A stretch of 64,000 bases of DNA from Microbacterium laevaniformans (GTDB taxonomy: Bacteria > Actinomycetota > Actinomycetes > Actinomycetales > Microbacteriaceae): NCBI RefSeq assembly GCF_016907555.1, contig NZ_JAFBCE010000001.1:2542001-2606000 (forward strand), in the 5' to 3' direction. The translations under genes and the position numbers were made by a program. Each line of letters begins with the position of its first letter. The first letter of the stretch is position 1. Positions 41,101 through 51,826 of this stretch are shown piece by piece. The notes beneath the pieces were generated by a model. That model was not told where the DNA came from, searched no databases, and saw only the letters and a program-made list of their open reading frames with translations.

Positions 41101-41682
41101 ATGAGCACCATCGCCGCACACCCCGCCGACACCGACGCGCCGATTCTCGACGTCCTCGCCGAGCGCTGGAGCACCCGCATCTTCGACCCCGCGACGCCGA
41201 TCGACGAGCAGGCCCTGGCCAGCGCGCTCGAGGCGGCCCGCTGGGCGCCGTCCGCCAACAACACGCAGCCGTGGCGCTTCGTGGTCGCCCGTCGCGGCTC
41301 GGCCGCGCACGCGCAGATCGTGGACGCCCTGATGGGCTTCAACCAGTCGTGGGCCGCAGACGCCGCCGCTCTCGTCGTGTTCGCATCGGCCGCCGCGCTC
41401 GACGGCAAGCCGCTGCCGTGGGCCGCGTACGACACCGGCCAGGCGGCTGCCCACTTCACGGTTCAGGCGCACGCCTCGGGCCTGCACACCCACCAGATGG
41501 GCGGCTTCGACCGTGACGCGATCGCCGCGGCGTTCGGCTTCGGCGACGATCTCGTGGCCGTGACCGTGATGGCCGTCGGCGCCCTCGGCGACATCGACGC
41601 CGCTCCCGAGGCGCTGCGCGAGCGCGAGCTGGCCCCGCGCGTGCGTCGCCCCATCGCGGAGTCGCTCATCGTCAACGACTGA
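41101..41682 (+). CDS. Nitroreductase family FMN-dependent protein
   Basis: A 193-residue flavoprotein. RWSTRIFDPATPIDEQALAS, ARWAPSANNTQPWRFVVARR (FMN phosphate and isoalloxazine contacts) and GLHTHQMGGFDRDAIAAAFG are the conserved blocks. It probably reduces quinones or nitro compounds using NAD(P)H. AGGAG precedes the ATG. It is monocistronic and ends against the clpB gene, with a palindromic repeat array in the gap. The native substrate is unknown. Confidence 0.9.
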   Translation: MSTIAAHPADTDAPILDVLAERWSTRIFDPATPIDEQALASALEAARWAPSANNTQPWRFVVARRGSAAHAQIVDALMGFNQSWAADAAALVVFASAAALDGKPLPWAAYDTGQAAAHFTVQAHASGLHTHQMGGFDRDAIAAAFGFGDDLVAVTVMAVGALGDIDAAPEALRERELAPRVRRPIAESLIVND

Positions 41683-41713
41683 CGCGCGGCGCCGCCCCCG
41701 ACGCCCCGCCCCG

Positions 41714-41799
41714 CGAGAAACCACTCCCCGCCCGAAAAACCACTCCCCGCACGAGAAACACGTGTAGGAGTGGTTTTTCGCATCCGGAGTGGTTTTTCG
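41714..41799. repeat. Nested palindrome with four GARAAACCACTCC copies
   Basis: Between the nitroreductase and clpB stops: CGAGAAACCACTCC (41714-41727) and CGAAAAACCACTCC (41733-41746) are followed by two inverse copies GGAGTGGTTTTTCG (41767-41780 and 41786-41799). The inner pair makes a perfect 14-bp stem with a 20-nt loop and the outer pair matches at 13 of 14. A bidirectional terminator is plausible; T5 tracts lie within the arms. Confidence 0.75.
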
Positions 41800-41806
41800 C
41801 GAGTCG

Positions 41807-44032
<2,226 letters not shown>

Positions 44033-44062
44033 CGCTTCTCCTTGAAATCTTCGAGGCTCAAA

Positions 44063-44083
44063 CTTGAGCCATCGGGACTCAAC
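44063..44083. promoter_or_regulatory. HAIR (HspR-binding) box before clpB
   Basis: CTTGAGC-N7-ACTCAAC, close to the HspR consensus CTTGAGT-N7-ACTCAAG, lies 31 bp before the clpB ATG. The hspR gene is in the dnaK operon at 55236-55685. Confidence 0.85.
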
Positions 44084-44173
44084 TTTATCAAAACGTGATG
44101 CGCGCGGCAAGCGGTGCGGCGGTGGGCAGTCCTCCCCATCGCGACGACGCCGGGGCTCACCTAGAGTGACGAC

Positions 44174-44467
44174 GTGGCCGATCTCGTCGTCAACACGGAG
44201 AACCTCCGGAATCTCGCGAACCAGCTCGCGACCGTCCACGGCACCCTCACCGCCGCGGACGGCGACGCGCGCAACCTGTCGGGGATGATCCCGCACGCCG
44301 GACTCGCCTCCGCCGTAGACGAGTTCGCGTCGGGGTGGGACCGGCGGCGCAAGGATCTCGCTGATCGCGTGGACCAGCTCCAGAAGCGCGCGGATGGCGC
44401 CGCCGACGCGTTCGAAGGCGTCGACGGCCAGCTGGCCGACAAACTCACGGACGGGAGCAACGGATGA
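44174..44467 (+). CDS. EspC/WXG100-like small helical protein
   Basis: A 97-residue protein predicted to be a helical hairpin: first helix [20 protein letters not shown], then a turn, and second helix [22 protein letters not shown] continuing to a D-rich end. The F-x3-W pattern and the [28 protein letters not shown] tail match the EspC/WXG100 type of T7SS-exported proteins. The GTG start is at 44174. It heads a five-gene cassette, and the next gene overlaps it by 4 bp. No ESX core gene (eccB/C/D/E) lies in the window. Confidence 0.65.
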   Translation: MADLVVNTENLRNLANQLATVHGTLTAADGDARNLSGMIPHAGLASAVDEFASGWDRRRKDLADRVDQLQKRADGAADAFEGVDGQLADKLTDGSNG

Positions 44468-45870
44468 GCATGGCACCCATCGGCGGCGATGTCGCCGGCA
44501 TCCGCGGGCACGCCTCGCGATACAGTTCCACGGCCCGCGCGGTGTCGGAAGCGGTCGACATGCTGCAGGCGGTCATCAGTGCGTCGCAGCAGGAGACGAG
44601 CGACGCCGTCGAGGCCCTGGCCGGGACGATCGGCGACACGAAGACCTTCCTCTCACGCATCCGGGAGCGCTACGAAGTGGCCGGCTCCGCGCTCGCCGTC
44701 TTCGCGAACGAGCTCGAGCAGGCGCAGCAGCAGGCGGCATCCGCGATCGCCGCGCACGACGACGCGCAGCGTCGCCACACCTACGCTCAGCGCAACCTGA
44801 CGGAGGCCCGTCAGGCGACGCAGCAGACCGTCGACCCCAATGAGCTCGCCGAGGCGACGGATGCCGCGCGACGCTACTCGTCGATGAGCACGTCGGCGGC
44901 GACGGACCTCTCCCAGGCGAAGGCCGCCTACGACGCCGCGGTGGAGCGCGTGCAGCGCGCCGGCAACGCCGCGGCATCCACGATCTCGCAGACGGTGTCC
45001 AGCGATGACCTCAACGACTCGTGGTGGGACAACGTCCTGGACTGGGTGAACCAGAACGCGGAGTGGCTGAAGGTCGTCAAGGACATCCTCACGGTCGTCA
45101 CGGCCATCGTCGGGGCGCTGTCGATCTTCTTCCCGGTGCTCGCCCCGATCGCCCTGGGGCTCGCCGTCCTGTCGATGGGGCTGAGCTTCCTCCTGGCCTC
45201 ATCGGGCGACGGATCGTGGTTCGACTTCGCGCTGGACGCGATCGGCGTGCTGACCTTCGGCGTCGGCAGCGCCGCCCTGGCCGGCATCAAGCTCGGCACC
45301 GTCGCCCTGCGCGGGGGCCGCGCTGCCACGTTGGCCGTGCGCAGCCCCGGAATGGTGTGGGGCAACGGCGCGCGCCAGGTCATCGGCAATCTGCTCGATC
45401 GGGGCCTGGTCGGCTCGATCCGTCAGCCGATGCGGATGGTGGCCGAGGAGAGCGCGAGCGTCCTGTCGGCACGGCCGAACTTCGCACAGGTCGTCACGCA
45501 CTGGGGCGACGATGCGATGAAGGGCATCCGCGAGTCGGACAGCATCATCATCTCCGAGTTCGACCAGATCGCGTCGCAGGCGCGGCTCGGCGCCGGCGGC
45601 GCCATCGACAACCTCGTGACGAGCGGCGTCGACAGCCTGAAGGGAGTCGTCGGGACGATGGGCAAGATCGGCTCGTCGCTCGACTCCTACAACCTGGTCG
45701 GAATCGGGATCAACCGCAGCGACCAGGTGATCAACTGGGTTCAGGATCAGACGGGAGTCCAGACCCCGCTGGGGACTCTCACCACCGGGCTCAACGAGGC
45801 GTACGGCTTCGTTCCCGGGCTCTTCGAGGCACCGATGGGGGCGGACTGGCGCAGCCCCTCCGTCCCATGA
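44464..45870 (+). CDS. LXG-like large protein with helical N-terminus and central membrane segment
   Basis: A 468-residue protein of unrecognised family. Residues 1-175 are an Ala/Gln-rich helical coil (for example [20 protein letters not shown]), as in LXG/ESX effector leaders. A Trp-rich stretch ([19 protein letters not shown]) leads to two hydrophobic segments (about 205-250, [20 protein letters not shown]), then about 215 residues with no recognised enzyme motif. It overlaps the EspC-like gene by 4 bp. This order fits a secreted T7SS-type protein with its small chaperone or co-secretion partner, an inference from architecture. Confidence 0.6.
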   Translation: MSMAPIGGDVAGIRGHASRYSSTARAVSEAVDMLQAVISASQQETSDAVEALAGTIGDTKTFLSRIRERYEVAGSALAVFANELEQAQQQAASAIAAHDDAQRRHTYAQRNLTEARQATQQTVDPNELAEATDAARRYSSMSTSAATDLSQAKAAYDAAVERVQRAGNAAASTISQTVSSDDLNDSWWDNVLDWVNQNAEWLKVVKDILTVVTAIVGALSIFFPVLAPIALGLAVLSMGLSFLLASSGDGSWFDFALDAIGVLTFGVGSAALAGIKLGTVALRGGRAATLAVRSPGMVWGNGARQVIGNLLDRGLVGSIRQPMRMVAEESASVLSARPNFAQVVTHWGDDAMKGIRESDSIIISEFDQIASQARLGAGGAIDNLVTSGVDSLKGVVGTMGKIGSSLDSYNLVGIGINRSDQVINWVQDQTGVQTPLGTLTTGLNEAYGFVPGLFEAPMGADWRSPSVP

Positions 45871-46460
45871 GTCTGCAGCGCCAGGTCGAGTGGGAGGCCC
45901 GCTTCGGCGACGGCCTCTTCGTCGCAACGATCCTCTGGATCGTCTTCGGCGCCCTGCCGATGATCGGGCTGCTGGTCGGACAGCTCGTGACCGGCGGCTT
46001 CGTGAAGAGCGGGGATGTCCCCGCCAGTTTTCCGGCGTTCATGCCGCCCTGGTGGGCGGCCTATCCCATGACGCTGCTGCTCGTGGTGCTCGCGCTGGGT
46101 TCACTGCCGCTGCCGCTACGGGGCCCACGGGCGACGACTCGCGGCACGCTTCTCGCCGTTCTCGTACTGACCTTCGGCACCACGCTGTACATCGCCGCGG
46201 CCGCGGCCGCGGCCGAAGCCCACCAGGGCCGCGTCAACTTCTTCGGGGTCGACACCCTCGTCTTCATCCAGTTCGTCCTGATCATCATCACGGTCGCGCG
46301 CATGCTGCTGGGCGCGCTGCGCCTGCTCCCGCGACGGTGGCGGGAGTACATCGACGAAGACGGTACGGTGGTGCCGCCGAAGGAGATCGTGCGTCGAGCC
46401 CCGCGCCGCCCGTGGGACTGGAATCGCAACCGGGCGCGGCGCCGTCCGCCGGGGCAGTGA
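45867..46460 (+). CDS. Four-helix membrane protein in the EspC/LXG-like cassette
   Basis: A 197-residue protein with about four hydrophobic helices (ATILWIVFGALPMIGLLVGQL; AAYPMTLLLVVLALGSLPLP; TLLAVLVLTFGTTLYIAAAAA; VDTLVFIQFVLIIITVARML) and an Arg/Trp-rich cytoplasmic tail. The ATG at 45867 overlaps the LXG-like stop by 4 bp. No family is recognised. In toxin-like cassettes a membrane protein here can be an immunity protein or export helper; nothing in the sequence decides. Confidence 0.65.
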   Translation: MSLQRQVEWEARFGDGLFVATILWIVFGALPMIGLLVGQLVTGGFVKSGDVPASFPAFMPPWWAAYPMTLLLVVLALGSLPLPLRGPRATTRGTLLAVLVLTFGTTLYIAAAAAAAEAHQGRVNFFGVDTLVFIQFVLIIITVARMLLGALRLLPRRWREYIDEDGTVVPPKEIVRRAPRRPWDWNRNRARRRPPGQ

Positions 46461-46468
46461 GGGACACC

Positions 46469-47038
46469 ATGAACGAGATCGCGCCCCCGCGCTACCGGCT
46501 CGTGCTGCCGCCGGGCTTCCTGCTCATCCCGGTGGCGCACTCGACCGACGACGACATCGCCGACCTCGTCCGTCGCCACTATCGCGACCTTCCGCGTGAC
46601 AGCTATGGCCCGCAGATCGAGAGAACCGCCGCTCAGCTCGTCGCCTCCGCCCGCAGCGCGCGCGAGGCCGGCGTGCTCGACCTCGTCGTGCCGATGGGAG
46701 TGCCGTGGCGCGCACCGGTGTCGCTGGCGATCGCCATCAGCACCGGCCCGGCACCCACAGGCGACGACCCGGGGCCCTCGGCATCCGAGATCAGCGAGAC
46801 CGTGACGACATCCGCAGGCGAGGCCGTTCGAGCAACCGAGAGGTTCGCCGTGCCGACAAGAGCCGACGAGATGGCACCGTTGATGAGAGTGCGCTTCCGA
46901 TGGCCGATTGCCGATAGCGACCGGCAGCTGGTCGCCGTCTGCACGATCAGCGGGACGGTCGATCCGGAGCTCGCGCCGATCGTCGGCGCCCTCGCCGAGC
47001 TCGGCGATCTCCTGCTGCGCACGCTCCGCTGGGACTGA
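46469..47038 (+). CDS. Hypothetical cassette protein, paralogue-like to next gene
   Basis: A 189-residue soluble protein. The ATG at 46469 has GAGGG five bases upstream; a GTG at 46457 overlapping the previous stop is an alternative. N-terminal PPRYRLVLPPGFLLIPVAHS looks like a strand-rich start. The C-terminal half (FRWPIADSDRQLVAVCTISG, then APIVGALAELGDLLLRTLRW) shares its strand-then-helix pattern with the next gene and with 51221-51826. No family is recognised. Confidence 0.65.
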   Translation: MNEIAPPRYRLVLPPGFLLIPVAHSTDDDIADLVRRHYRDLPRDSYGPQIERTAAQLVASARSAREAGVLDLVVPMGVPWRAPVSLAIAISTGPAPTGDDPGPSASEISETVTTSAGEAVRATERFAVPTRADEMAPLMRVRFRWPIADSDRQLVAVCTISGTVDPELAPIVGALAELGDLLLRTLRWD

Positions 47039-47048
47039 GAGGAACCGC

Positions 47049-47603
47049 ATGGCCATCGACATGGACTACGACCTGGACCGGTGGGTCTACGTGCCGAACG
47101 TCTTCCCCTGGGAGTCGTTCGGCGACGAGGAGCAGTGGGCGGATGCCGTCGCACGCGCCTTCGGCGGCGAAGGCCGCACGGCCGCACCCGCAGAGCTGGT
47201 CGACTGGCTGCGGGCCTACCTGGTCGGCGCCGTGCGCAGCAACCGATCGGGAACGATCCGCTTCGTGCATCTGCCGAACATCACCGCACCGCACGCGATC
47301 GTCGACGTCTACGACATGCCGCATCGCGACGATGTCGCGCTGGTCGACCTCACACACGAGAGGCAGGCACCGGCCGTCCGCGAGCCCGAGGTGGTGCCGT
47401 TCGATTCGGAGCATCTCGGAGCGGGAATCAAATCCACCCGGTGGGTGCGCACCGAGGCCGACACGATCGTCCGGGCGACCAACTGGGTGTGGCGAACCGT
47501 CGAGCGCGACATCGTCGTGATGACCGCCAGCTCCGACCTTCCCCTCGCCGAGGCTCTCGACCCGGTGGTCGACGAGCTGGCCCGCACGATCCGCCTGGCC
47601 TGA
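47049..47603 (+). CDS. Hypothetical cassette protein with shared C-terminal module
   Basis: A 184-residue soluble protein; GAGAGGAAC precedes the ATG 10 bp after the previous stop. It starts YDLDRWVYVPNVFPWESFGD and ends with TNWVWRTVERDIVVMTASSD followed by LDPVVDELARTIRLA. That end resembles the C-termini of 46469-47038 and 51221-51826 (hydrophobic strand, variable loop, PxVxELAR helix). An LpqN/PsbP-like fold is conceivable but unproven. It closes the cassette and converges on the GlxA-type regulator gene. Confidence 0.65.
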   Translation: MAIDMDYDLDRWVYVPNVFPWESFGDEEQWADAVARAFGGEGRTAAPAELVDWLRAYLVGAVRSNRSGTIRFVHLPNITAPHAIVDVYDMPHRDDVALVDLTHERQAPAVREPEVVPFDSEHLGAGIKSTRWVRTEADTIVRATNWVWRTVERDIVVMTASSDLPLAEALDPVVDELARTIRLA

Positions 47604-47612
47604 CGCGCGCGG

Positions 47613-48596
47613 TCAGGAGGCCATCGCCTCCAGCTGCGCGGGCGGCGTCGTGCACGTGAAGCGCGCGCGGTAGGCGGTGGGCGTGAGCCCCAGGGTGCGC
47701 GCGAAGTTCTGCCGCAGGACGGCCGCCGAGCCGAACCCGCACGCCGACGCGATGGCATCCAGGCCCAGATCGGTCTGCTCGAGCAGACGCTGCGCGTGGA
47801 TGATGCGCTGGCGTCCCAGCCAGGCCGCGGGCGTCGTGCCGTAGTCGGCTTTGAATCGGCGGGCGAAGGTGCGCGGCGACATGTGCGCGCGGGCGGCGAG
47901 CTGGTCAACCGACAGATCGAGGGTGAGGTTCTCCAGCATCCACTCGGTGACCGGTGTGAGCGAGAGCGAGGTGGATTCGGGCAGCGGCTTCGCGATGAAC
48001 TGCGCCTGGCCGCCGTCGCGCTGGGGAGGGACGACCATGCGGCGCGCGATCGTGTTGGTCATCTCGGCGCCGAGCTCGAGGCGCAGCAGGTGAAGGCATG
48101 CGTCCAGCCCTGCTGCCGTGCCGGCGCTGGTGATGATGCGCCCGTCCTGGACGTACAGAACGTTGGGGTCGACGTCGATGCGCGGGTACATCTCGGCCAT
48201 CGTGTCGGCGTAGCGCCAATGGGTCGTCGCACGCCGTCCATCCAGCACCCCGGCAGCCGCCACCACGAACGAGCCGCTGCAGACCGTGAGCACCCAGGCG
48301 CCGCGCTCGACGGCGCGGCGCACCACGGCGGACACGCGTTCGTCCACGTGTGCCCACTGGTCGCGCGGGATCGGGGTGATGACGACGAGATCGGCCTCGT
48401 CGGCGAACGACAGATCGTCGTCGACGTTGATCGAGAAGCGCAGGTTGCTCGGCACCGCGCCCGGGTCGGGCGCGACGACGCGGAAGTCGAAGTTGGGGAT
48501 GCCGTCGTCCGACCGATCGAGCCCGAACGCCTCGCAGGCCAGACCGAACTCGAAGGGAGCGAAACCGGGCTGGACGACGCAGGCGATGGTCTTCAT
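47613..48596 (-). CDS. GlxA-type AraC-family regulator with DJ-1/PfpI domain
   Basis: A 327-residue regulator. The N-terminal DJ-1/PfpI-like domain has the nucleophile-elbow remnant VLTVCSGSFVVAAAGVLDGR with RATTHWRYAD behind it, and the C-terminal 100 residues form an AraC DNA-binding domain (DQLAARAHMSPRTFARRFKA, IASACGFGSAAVLRQNFARTLGLTP). Such proteins activate small catabolic operons in response to metabolites such as amino-acid derivatives. The start is the ATG at 48596. The target is not evident; a small membrane-protein frame is divergent. Confidence 0.9.
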   Translation of the reverse strand: MKTIACVVQPGFAPFEFGLACEAFGLDRSDDGIPNFDFRVVAPDPGAVPSNLRFSINVDDDLSFADEADLVVITPIPRDQWAHVDERVSAVVRRAVERGAWVLTVCSGSFVVAAAGVLDGRRATTHWRYADTMAEMYPRIDVDPNVLYVQDGRIITSAGTAAGLDACLHLLRLELGAEMTNTIARRMVVPPQRDGGQAQFIAKPLPESTSLSLTPVTEWMLENLTLDLSVDQLAARAHMSPRTFARRFKADYGTTPAAWLGRQRIIHAQRLLEQTDLGLDAIASACGFGSAAVLRQNFARTLGLTPTAYRARFTCTTPPAQLEAMAS

Positions 48597-48667
48597 GGCA
48601 GGAATCCTACTCCTTTGAGCAGTTCTGCCACTCGTGACTCTTCGGCTACGGGCATAGCTTTTCTGCC

Positions 48668-48787
48668 ATGCTCATCTTCTTCCTCGTTCTCGCGCTCGTC
48701 ATCGTCGTATCGGTCGGCGCGACCGCTCGCGCCCTCATCACCGACGACTACCGGCCGGTGCGGACCGACCGGTGCGCCGCCGGGGTG
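48668..48787 (+). CDS. Small membrane-protein frame lacking a nearby stop
   Basis: An ATG at 48668 begins LIFFLVLALVIVVSVGATAR followed by ALITDDYRPVRTDR, the pattern of 35-45-residue actinobacterial membrane peptides. But the frame runs on without a stop until 49489, antisense to the glycosyltransferase gene on the other strand. Either the original stop was lost when the glycosyltransferase gene was joined here, or the product is longer. The end given is only where membrane-protein character ceases. Confidence 0.35.
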
Positions 48788-49888
48788 TCAGCGCCGTCGC
48801 GGCAGCCGGTCGAGCGCATCCAGCAGCACGTCGGCCGATCGCTGCCACGAGAAGCGCGCGATGTGCGCCGATCCGGCGGCGATGAGCGCGTCACGGCGCT
48901 CGGGATCGTCGATCGCGCGCACCGCGGCGGCGAAAGCCGCGGCATCCGTGCCCGGCGCGTACAGCGCACCGTCGCCGGCGACCTCTCGGAAGATCGGCAT
49001 GTCGGTGACGACAGCGGGAACGCCCAGCGCGAGAGCCTCGGCGACCGGAAGCCCGTAGCCCTCGTCGAGGGATGCCGAGACCAGCACGGCCCGCTCGGCC
49101 AGAAGCCCGGCGTACTCGGCATCCGTCACACCGTTGTGGAAGCGCACCGCACCCCCGCGGCCATCGACGAGACGCTCGAGCTCGGCGCGACGGTCGGGCG
49201 AGATGCGCGACAGCAGATGGAGCGTACGTCCGGGAAGCTCCGCCATGGCGCGGATGAGGGTCTCGACGTTCTTGTACCCCATGAACGAGCCCATGTAGAC
49301 GAGGTTGTCGGCGCCGGGCTCAACCCGGACGCCCGCCGGCAGCAGGTCGCCGAGGCGCTGCGGCGCGTTCGGGACGACGATGACGGGCCGCTTCGTCAGG
49401 CGCACGCGGGCGAACTCGGCCGCGCTCGTCTCGCTGACGGTCGCGACCAGATCGGCGGCGTTGAGCGTGAGGCGCTGCGGAACGTATGAGAGATGGAACA
49501 GCCGCCAGCCGACGCGGACGTACCAGGGAAGATTCCGCGGCGGCGTGCGATGCCGGTAGTAGATCGTGTCGTGGAGGGTGAGGATCACACCGAAGCGACG
49601 GCCGAGCACCCCGATCGTCTGCATCGGTGAGAACAGGGCGTCTGGACGATACCGGTTCAGCAGGAGCGCCGTGAACGGCTCGCGCACCGCGGTGGGGGCG
49701 TGAATCCGCAGCGCACGTGCACCCTCCGGCAGGAGAGCCCGCTGCGCCTCGTCGTGGATCAGGAACACGACCTCCACACCCCGCGCGGCCGCGCCACCGG
49801 CGACGGCGGCGGCGAGCTCGGCCGAGTACCGGCTGATGCCGTCATGGAAGTCGGTGCGGATGTACCGCGCGTCGAACAGCAGGCGCAT
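48788..49888 (-). CDS. GT4-family glycosyltransferase
   Basis: A 366-residue GT-B retaining glycosyltransferase. The N-terminal Rossmann half starts LLFDARYIRTDFHDGISRYS (acceptor-side glycine region), the second half VYMGSFMGYKNVETLIRAMA begins the donor domain, and the nucleotide-sugar motif is SASLDEGYGLPVAEALALGV (E-x7-E). It is one base from the second glycosyltransferase gene upstream on the same strand, so the two form an operon. The likely role is envelope glycan or glycolipid mannosylation; the donor is not certain. Confidence 0.9.
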   Translation of the reverse strand: MRLLFDARYIRTDFHDGISRYSAELAAAVAGGAAARGVEVVFLIHDEAQRALLPEGARALRIHAPTAVREPFTALLLNRYRPDALFSPMQTIGVLGRRFGVILTLHDTIYYRHRTPPRNLPWYVRVGWRLFHLSYVPQRLTLNAADLVATVSETSAAEFARVRLTKRPVIVVPNAPQRLGDLLPAGVRVEPGADNLVYMGSFMGYKNVETLIRAMAELPGRTLHLLSRISPDRRAELERLVDGRGGAVRFHNGVTDAEYAGLLAERAVLVSASLDEGYGLPVAEALALGVPAVVTDMPIFREVAGDGALYAPGTDAAAFAAAVRAIDDPERRDALIAAGSAHIARFSWQRSADVLLDALDRLPRRR

Positions 49889-49889
49889 G

Positions 49890-51101
49890 TCAGCCGTCGA
49901 GGGGCTCGCCGCGGTAGAGCTTCTCGAACGTGTCGAGGGTCTTCTCGATGTCGTGGATCTCCACCCCGTCGAGCGACGCCTGCTGCATGCGCAGGTACTC
50001 CTCCGGCGAGGCCGTCAGCACGCGGCGCAGCTTGTCGGCGAGGTCGTCGACGTCGCCCGGCGCGAACAGGTACCCGTTCTCCCCGTCGTGGACGAGGTGC
50101 GGCAGCGCGACGGCATCGGCGGCGACGACGGGAAGGCCCGAGGCCATCGCCTCCATCGTCGCGATCGACTGCAGCTCGGCGATCGACGCGATCGCGAAGA
50201 CGTCGGCGCGTGTGTACGCGGCGCGGAGGTCGTCCTCCTCGACGCGGCCGTAGAAGGTGACGCGGTCCTGGATGCCGAGGCGCTGCGCAGTCTGTTCCAG
50301 CGCGCGGCGCTGGTCGCCGCCCCCGACGATGTCGAATGCGATGTCGGGCAGTTCCGGCGCGAGCTTCGCGATCGCCGCGAGCGTGACCTCGACGTGTTTC
50401 TCGGTGGTCAGCCGACCGACGAACAGCACGCGGTTGTGGGGCCGCGGGGTCAGGTTCGGCGTGTAGTTGCGCTTGTCGATGCCGCAGCTGATCGGGATGA
50501 CGCCCGTGATGTCGATCGTGTTCTCGAGGAACTCCGCGGCCTTGCGCGTCGGCGTGGTGACCGCGCGCGACATGTCGAACGTGCGCTTCGCGTCGTCCCA
50601 CGCGAGCTTGACGACCACCTTGTCCAGCAGGGGCGGCAGGGTCGTGAAGTCGAGGATGTTCTCCGCCATCACGTGGTTCGTCGCGACGACGGGGATGCCG
50701 CGCTGTCGCGCGATGCGCGTGAGGGCGCGTCCGAGCACGATGTGCGACTGGCTGTGGACCACGTCGGCGGCCACCTCGTCGAGAAGTCTGCGCGAGTAGT
50801 GCTTGGCCATCCACGGCAACACGAAGCGCAGCCAGTCGTGCGGAGGCCAGCGCCACCCGGGTGGACGGTGCACGGTGAGCCGCTGGCCCTCGATGATCTC
50901 GTGGAAGGTGCCGTGCACAGAGTGCTTCACGCTCGGCGTCATCACGTGCACGTCGTGCCCACGAGCGGCGAGTCCGGCCGCGAGGCGCTCGGCGAAGCGG
51001 GCAGCGCCGTTGACGTCGGGGCTGAACGTGTCGGCAGCGATGACGATCGTGAGCGGCCGATGAGCGGGGTGCGGGTCGTCGGGTGTCGCGGAGTCGGTCA
51101 C
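49890..51101 (-). CDS. GT4-family glycosyltransferase (PimB/MgtA-like)
   Basis: A 403-residue GT-B enzyme. The glycine-rich N-terminal loop FSPDVNGAARFAERLAAGL, the linker GIDKRNYTPN before VLFVGRLTTEKHVEVTLAAI, and IASIAELQSIATMEAMASGL (E-x7-E) are clear. This resembles alpha-mannosyl- or glucosyltransferases that act on phosphatidylinositol or diacylglycerol in actinobacterial membranes. It is the first gene of a two-gene unit. The acceptor is inferred from family only. Confidence 0.9.
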   Translation of the reverse strand: MTDSATPDDPHPAHRPLTIVIAADTFSPDVNGAARFAERLAAGLAARGHDVHVMTPSVKHSVHGTFHEIIEGQRLTVHRPPGWRWPPHDWLRFVLPWMAKHYSRRLLDEVAADVVHSQSHIVLGRALTRIARQRGIPVVATNHVMAENILDFTTLPPLLDKVVVKLAWDDAKRTFDMSRAVTTPTRKAAEFLENTIDITGVIPISCGIDKRNYTPNLTPRPHNRVLFVGRLTTEKHVEVTLAAIAKLAPELPDIAFDIVGGGDQRRALEQTAQRLGIQDRVTFYGRVEEDDLRAAYTRADVFAIASIAELQSIATMEAMASGLPVVAADAVALPHLVHDGENGYLFAPGDVDDLADKLRRVLTASPEEYLRMQQASLDGVEIHDIEKTLDTFEKLYRGEPLDG

Positions 51102-51220
51102 GGGGTGCGAGGCCTATCTGTGCGGCGGCGGCAAGACCGCGGATCGCGGAGCCACCCCGAGGAGTCTACCCGAGGGCCCTGTTGCCGCCGGGAAGGACCC
51201 GTCCCGCGTAACGTGGTGTC

Positions 51221-51826
51221 ATGGCCCGACTGACCGCCGATGCCGACCAGACGCGCTGGGTTCCCATCACCGACTCGTTCGGACTGCGGGGACGTCGCGC
51301 CCGCAAGAAGGCGATCCGGATGCTGCTGGGTCAGGCCAACGGCATGCTGGGCGCCGAGGCGCGCCCGGGCGGCGCGTTCGCCGCCTGGGCGATGAGCCAG
51401 GCGGCGCCCGCGCTCATGCGCAAGGCCGCCGGACGCGTCCTGGTCTGGGTGTGGAGGTCCGACCCCGAGCTGGTCGTCGTCATGGCGCAGATCCAGCAGC
51501 TCACGCCGCAGTTGCGCACCGCGCGAGCCATGATGCCGATGGAGTACGACGACACCGAGGACTTCCGCGGAACGTATCTGGGCACGGGAGAACGGCTGGT
51601 CATGCCGACGCCGCCGGCCCGGGACGGCACCGCGACGCCGCCGCCGTTCGCCACCTACACCTGGGACACCGGGACGCATCTGATCACCGTGACGGCGACC
51701 GGGGGCGATCGGGAGCGCTTCGGCACGGTGATCCCCGCCGTCGACGAACTCGCCCGATCGCTGCGGGTCGTCGACGACGTGGTCGCCGGCGAAGCGGGTC
51801 CGGTGCTGCGGATCGACCCCGCATGA
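51221..51826 (+). CDS. Hypothetical protein with the shared C-terminal module
   Basis: A 201-residue soluble protein starting WVPITDSFGLRGRRARKKAI, with a central helical part and the C-terminal segment YTWDTGTHLITVTATGGDRE followed by VIPAVDELARSLRVVDD, which matches the ends of 46469-47038 and 47049-47603. Its TGA overlaps the ATG of the GH92 gene (ATGA), so the two are translated together. No family is recognised. The module suggests a small lineage-specific family whose members sit next to surface or secretion genes. Confidence 0.7.
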   Translation: MARLTADADQTRWVPITDSFGLRGRRARKKAIRMLLGQANGMLGAEARPGGAFAAWAMSQAAPALMRKAAGRVLVWVWRSDPELVVVMAQIQQLTPQLRTARAMMPMEYDDTEDFRGTYLGTGERLVMPTPPARDGTATPPPFATYTWDTGTHLITVTATGGDRERFGTVIPAVDELARSLRVVDDVVAGEAGPVLRIDPA

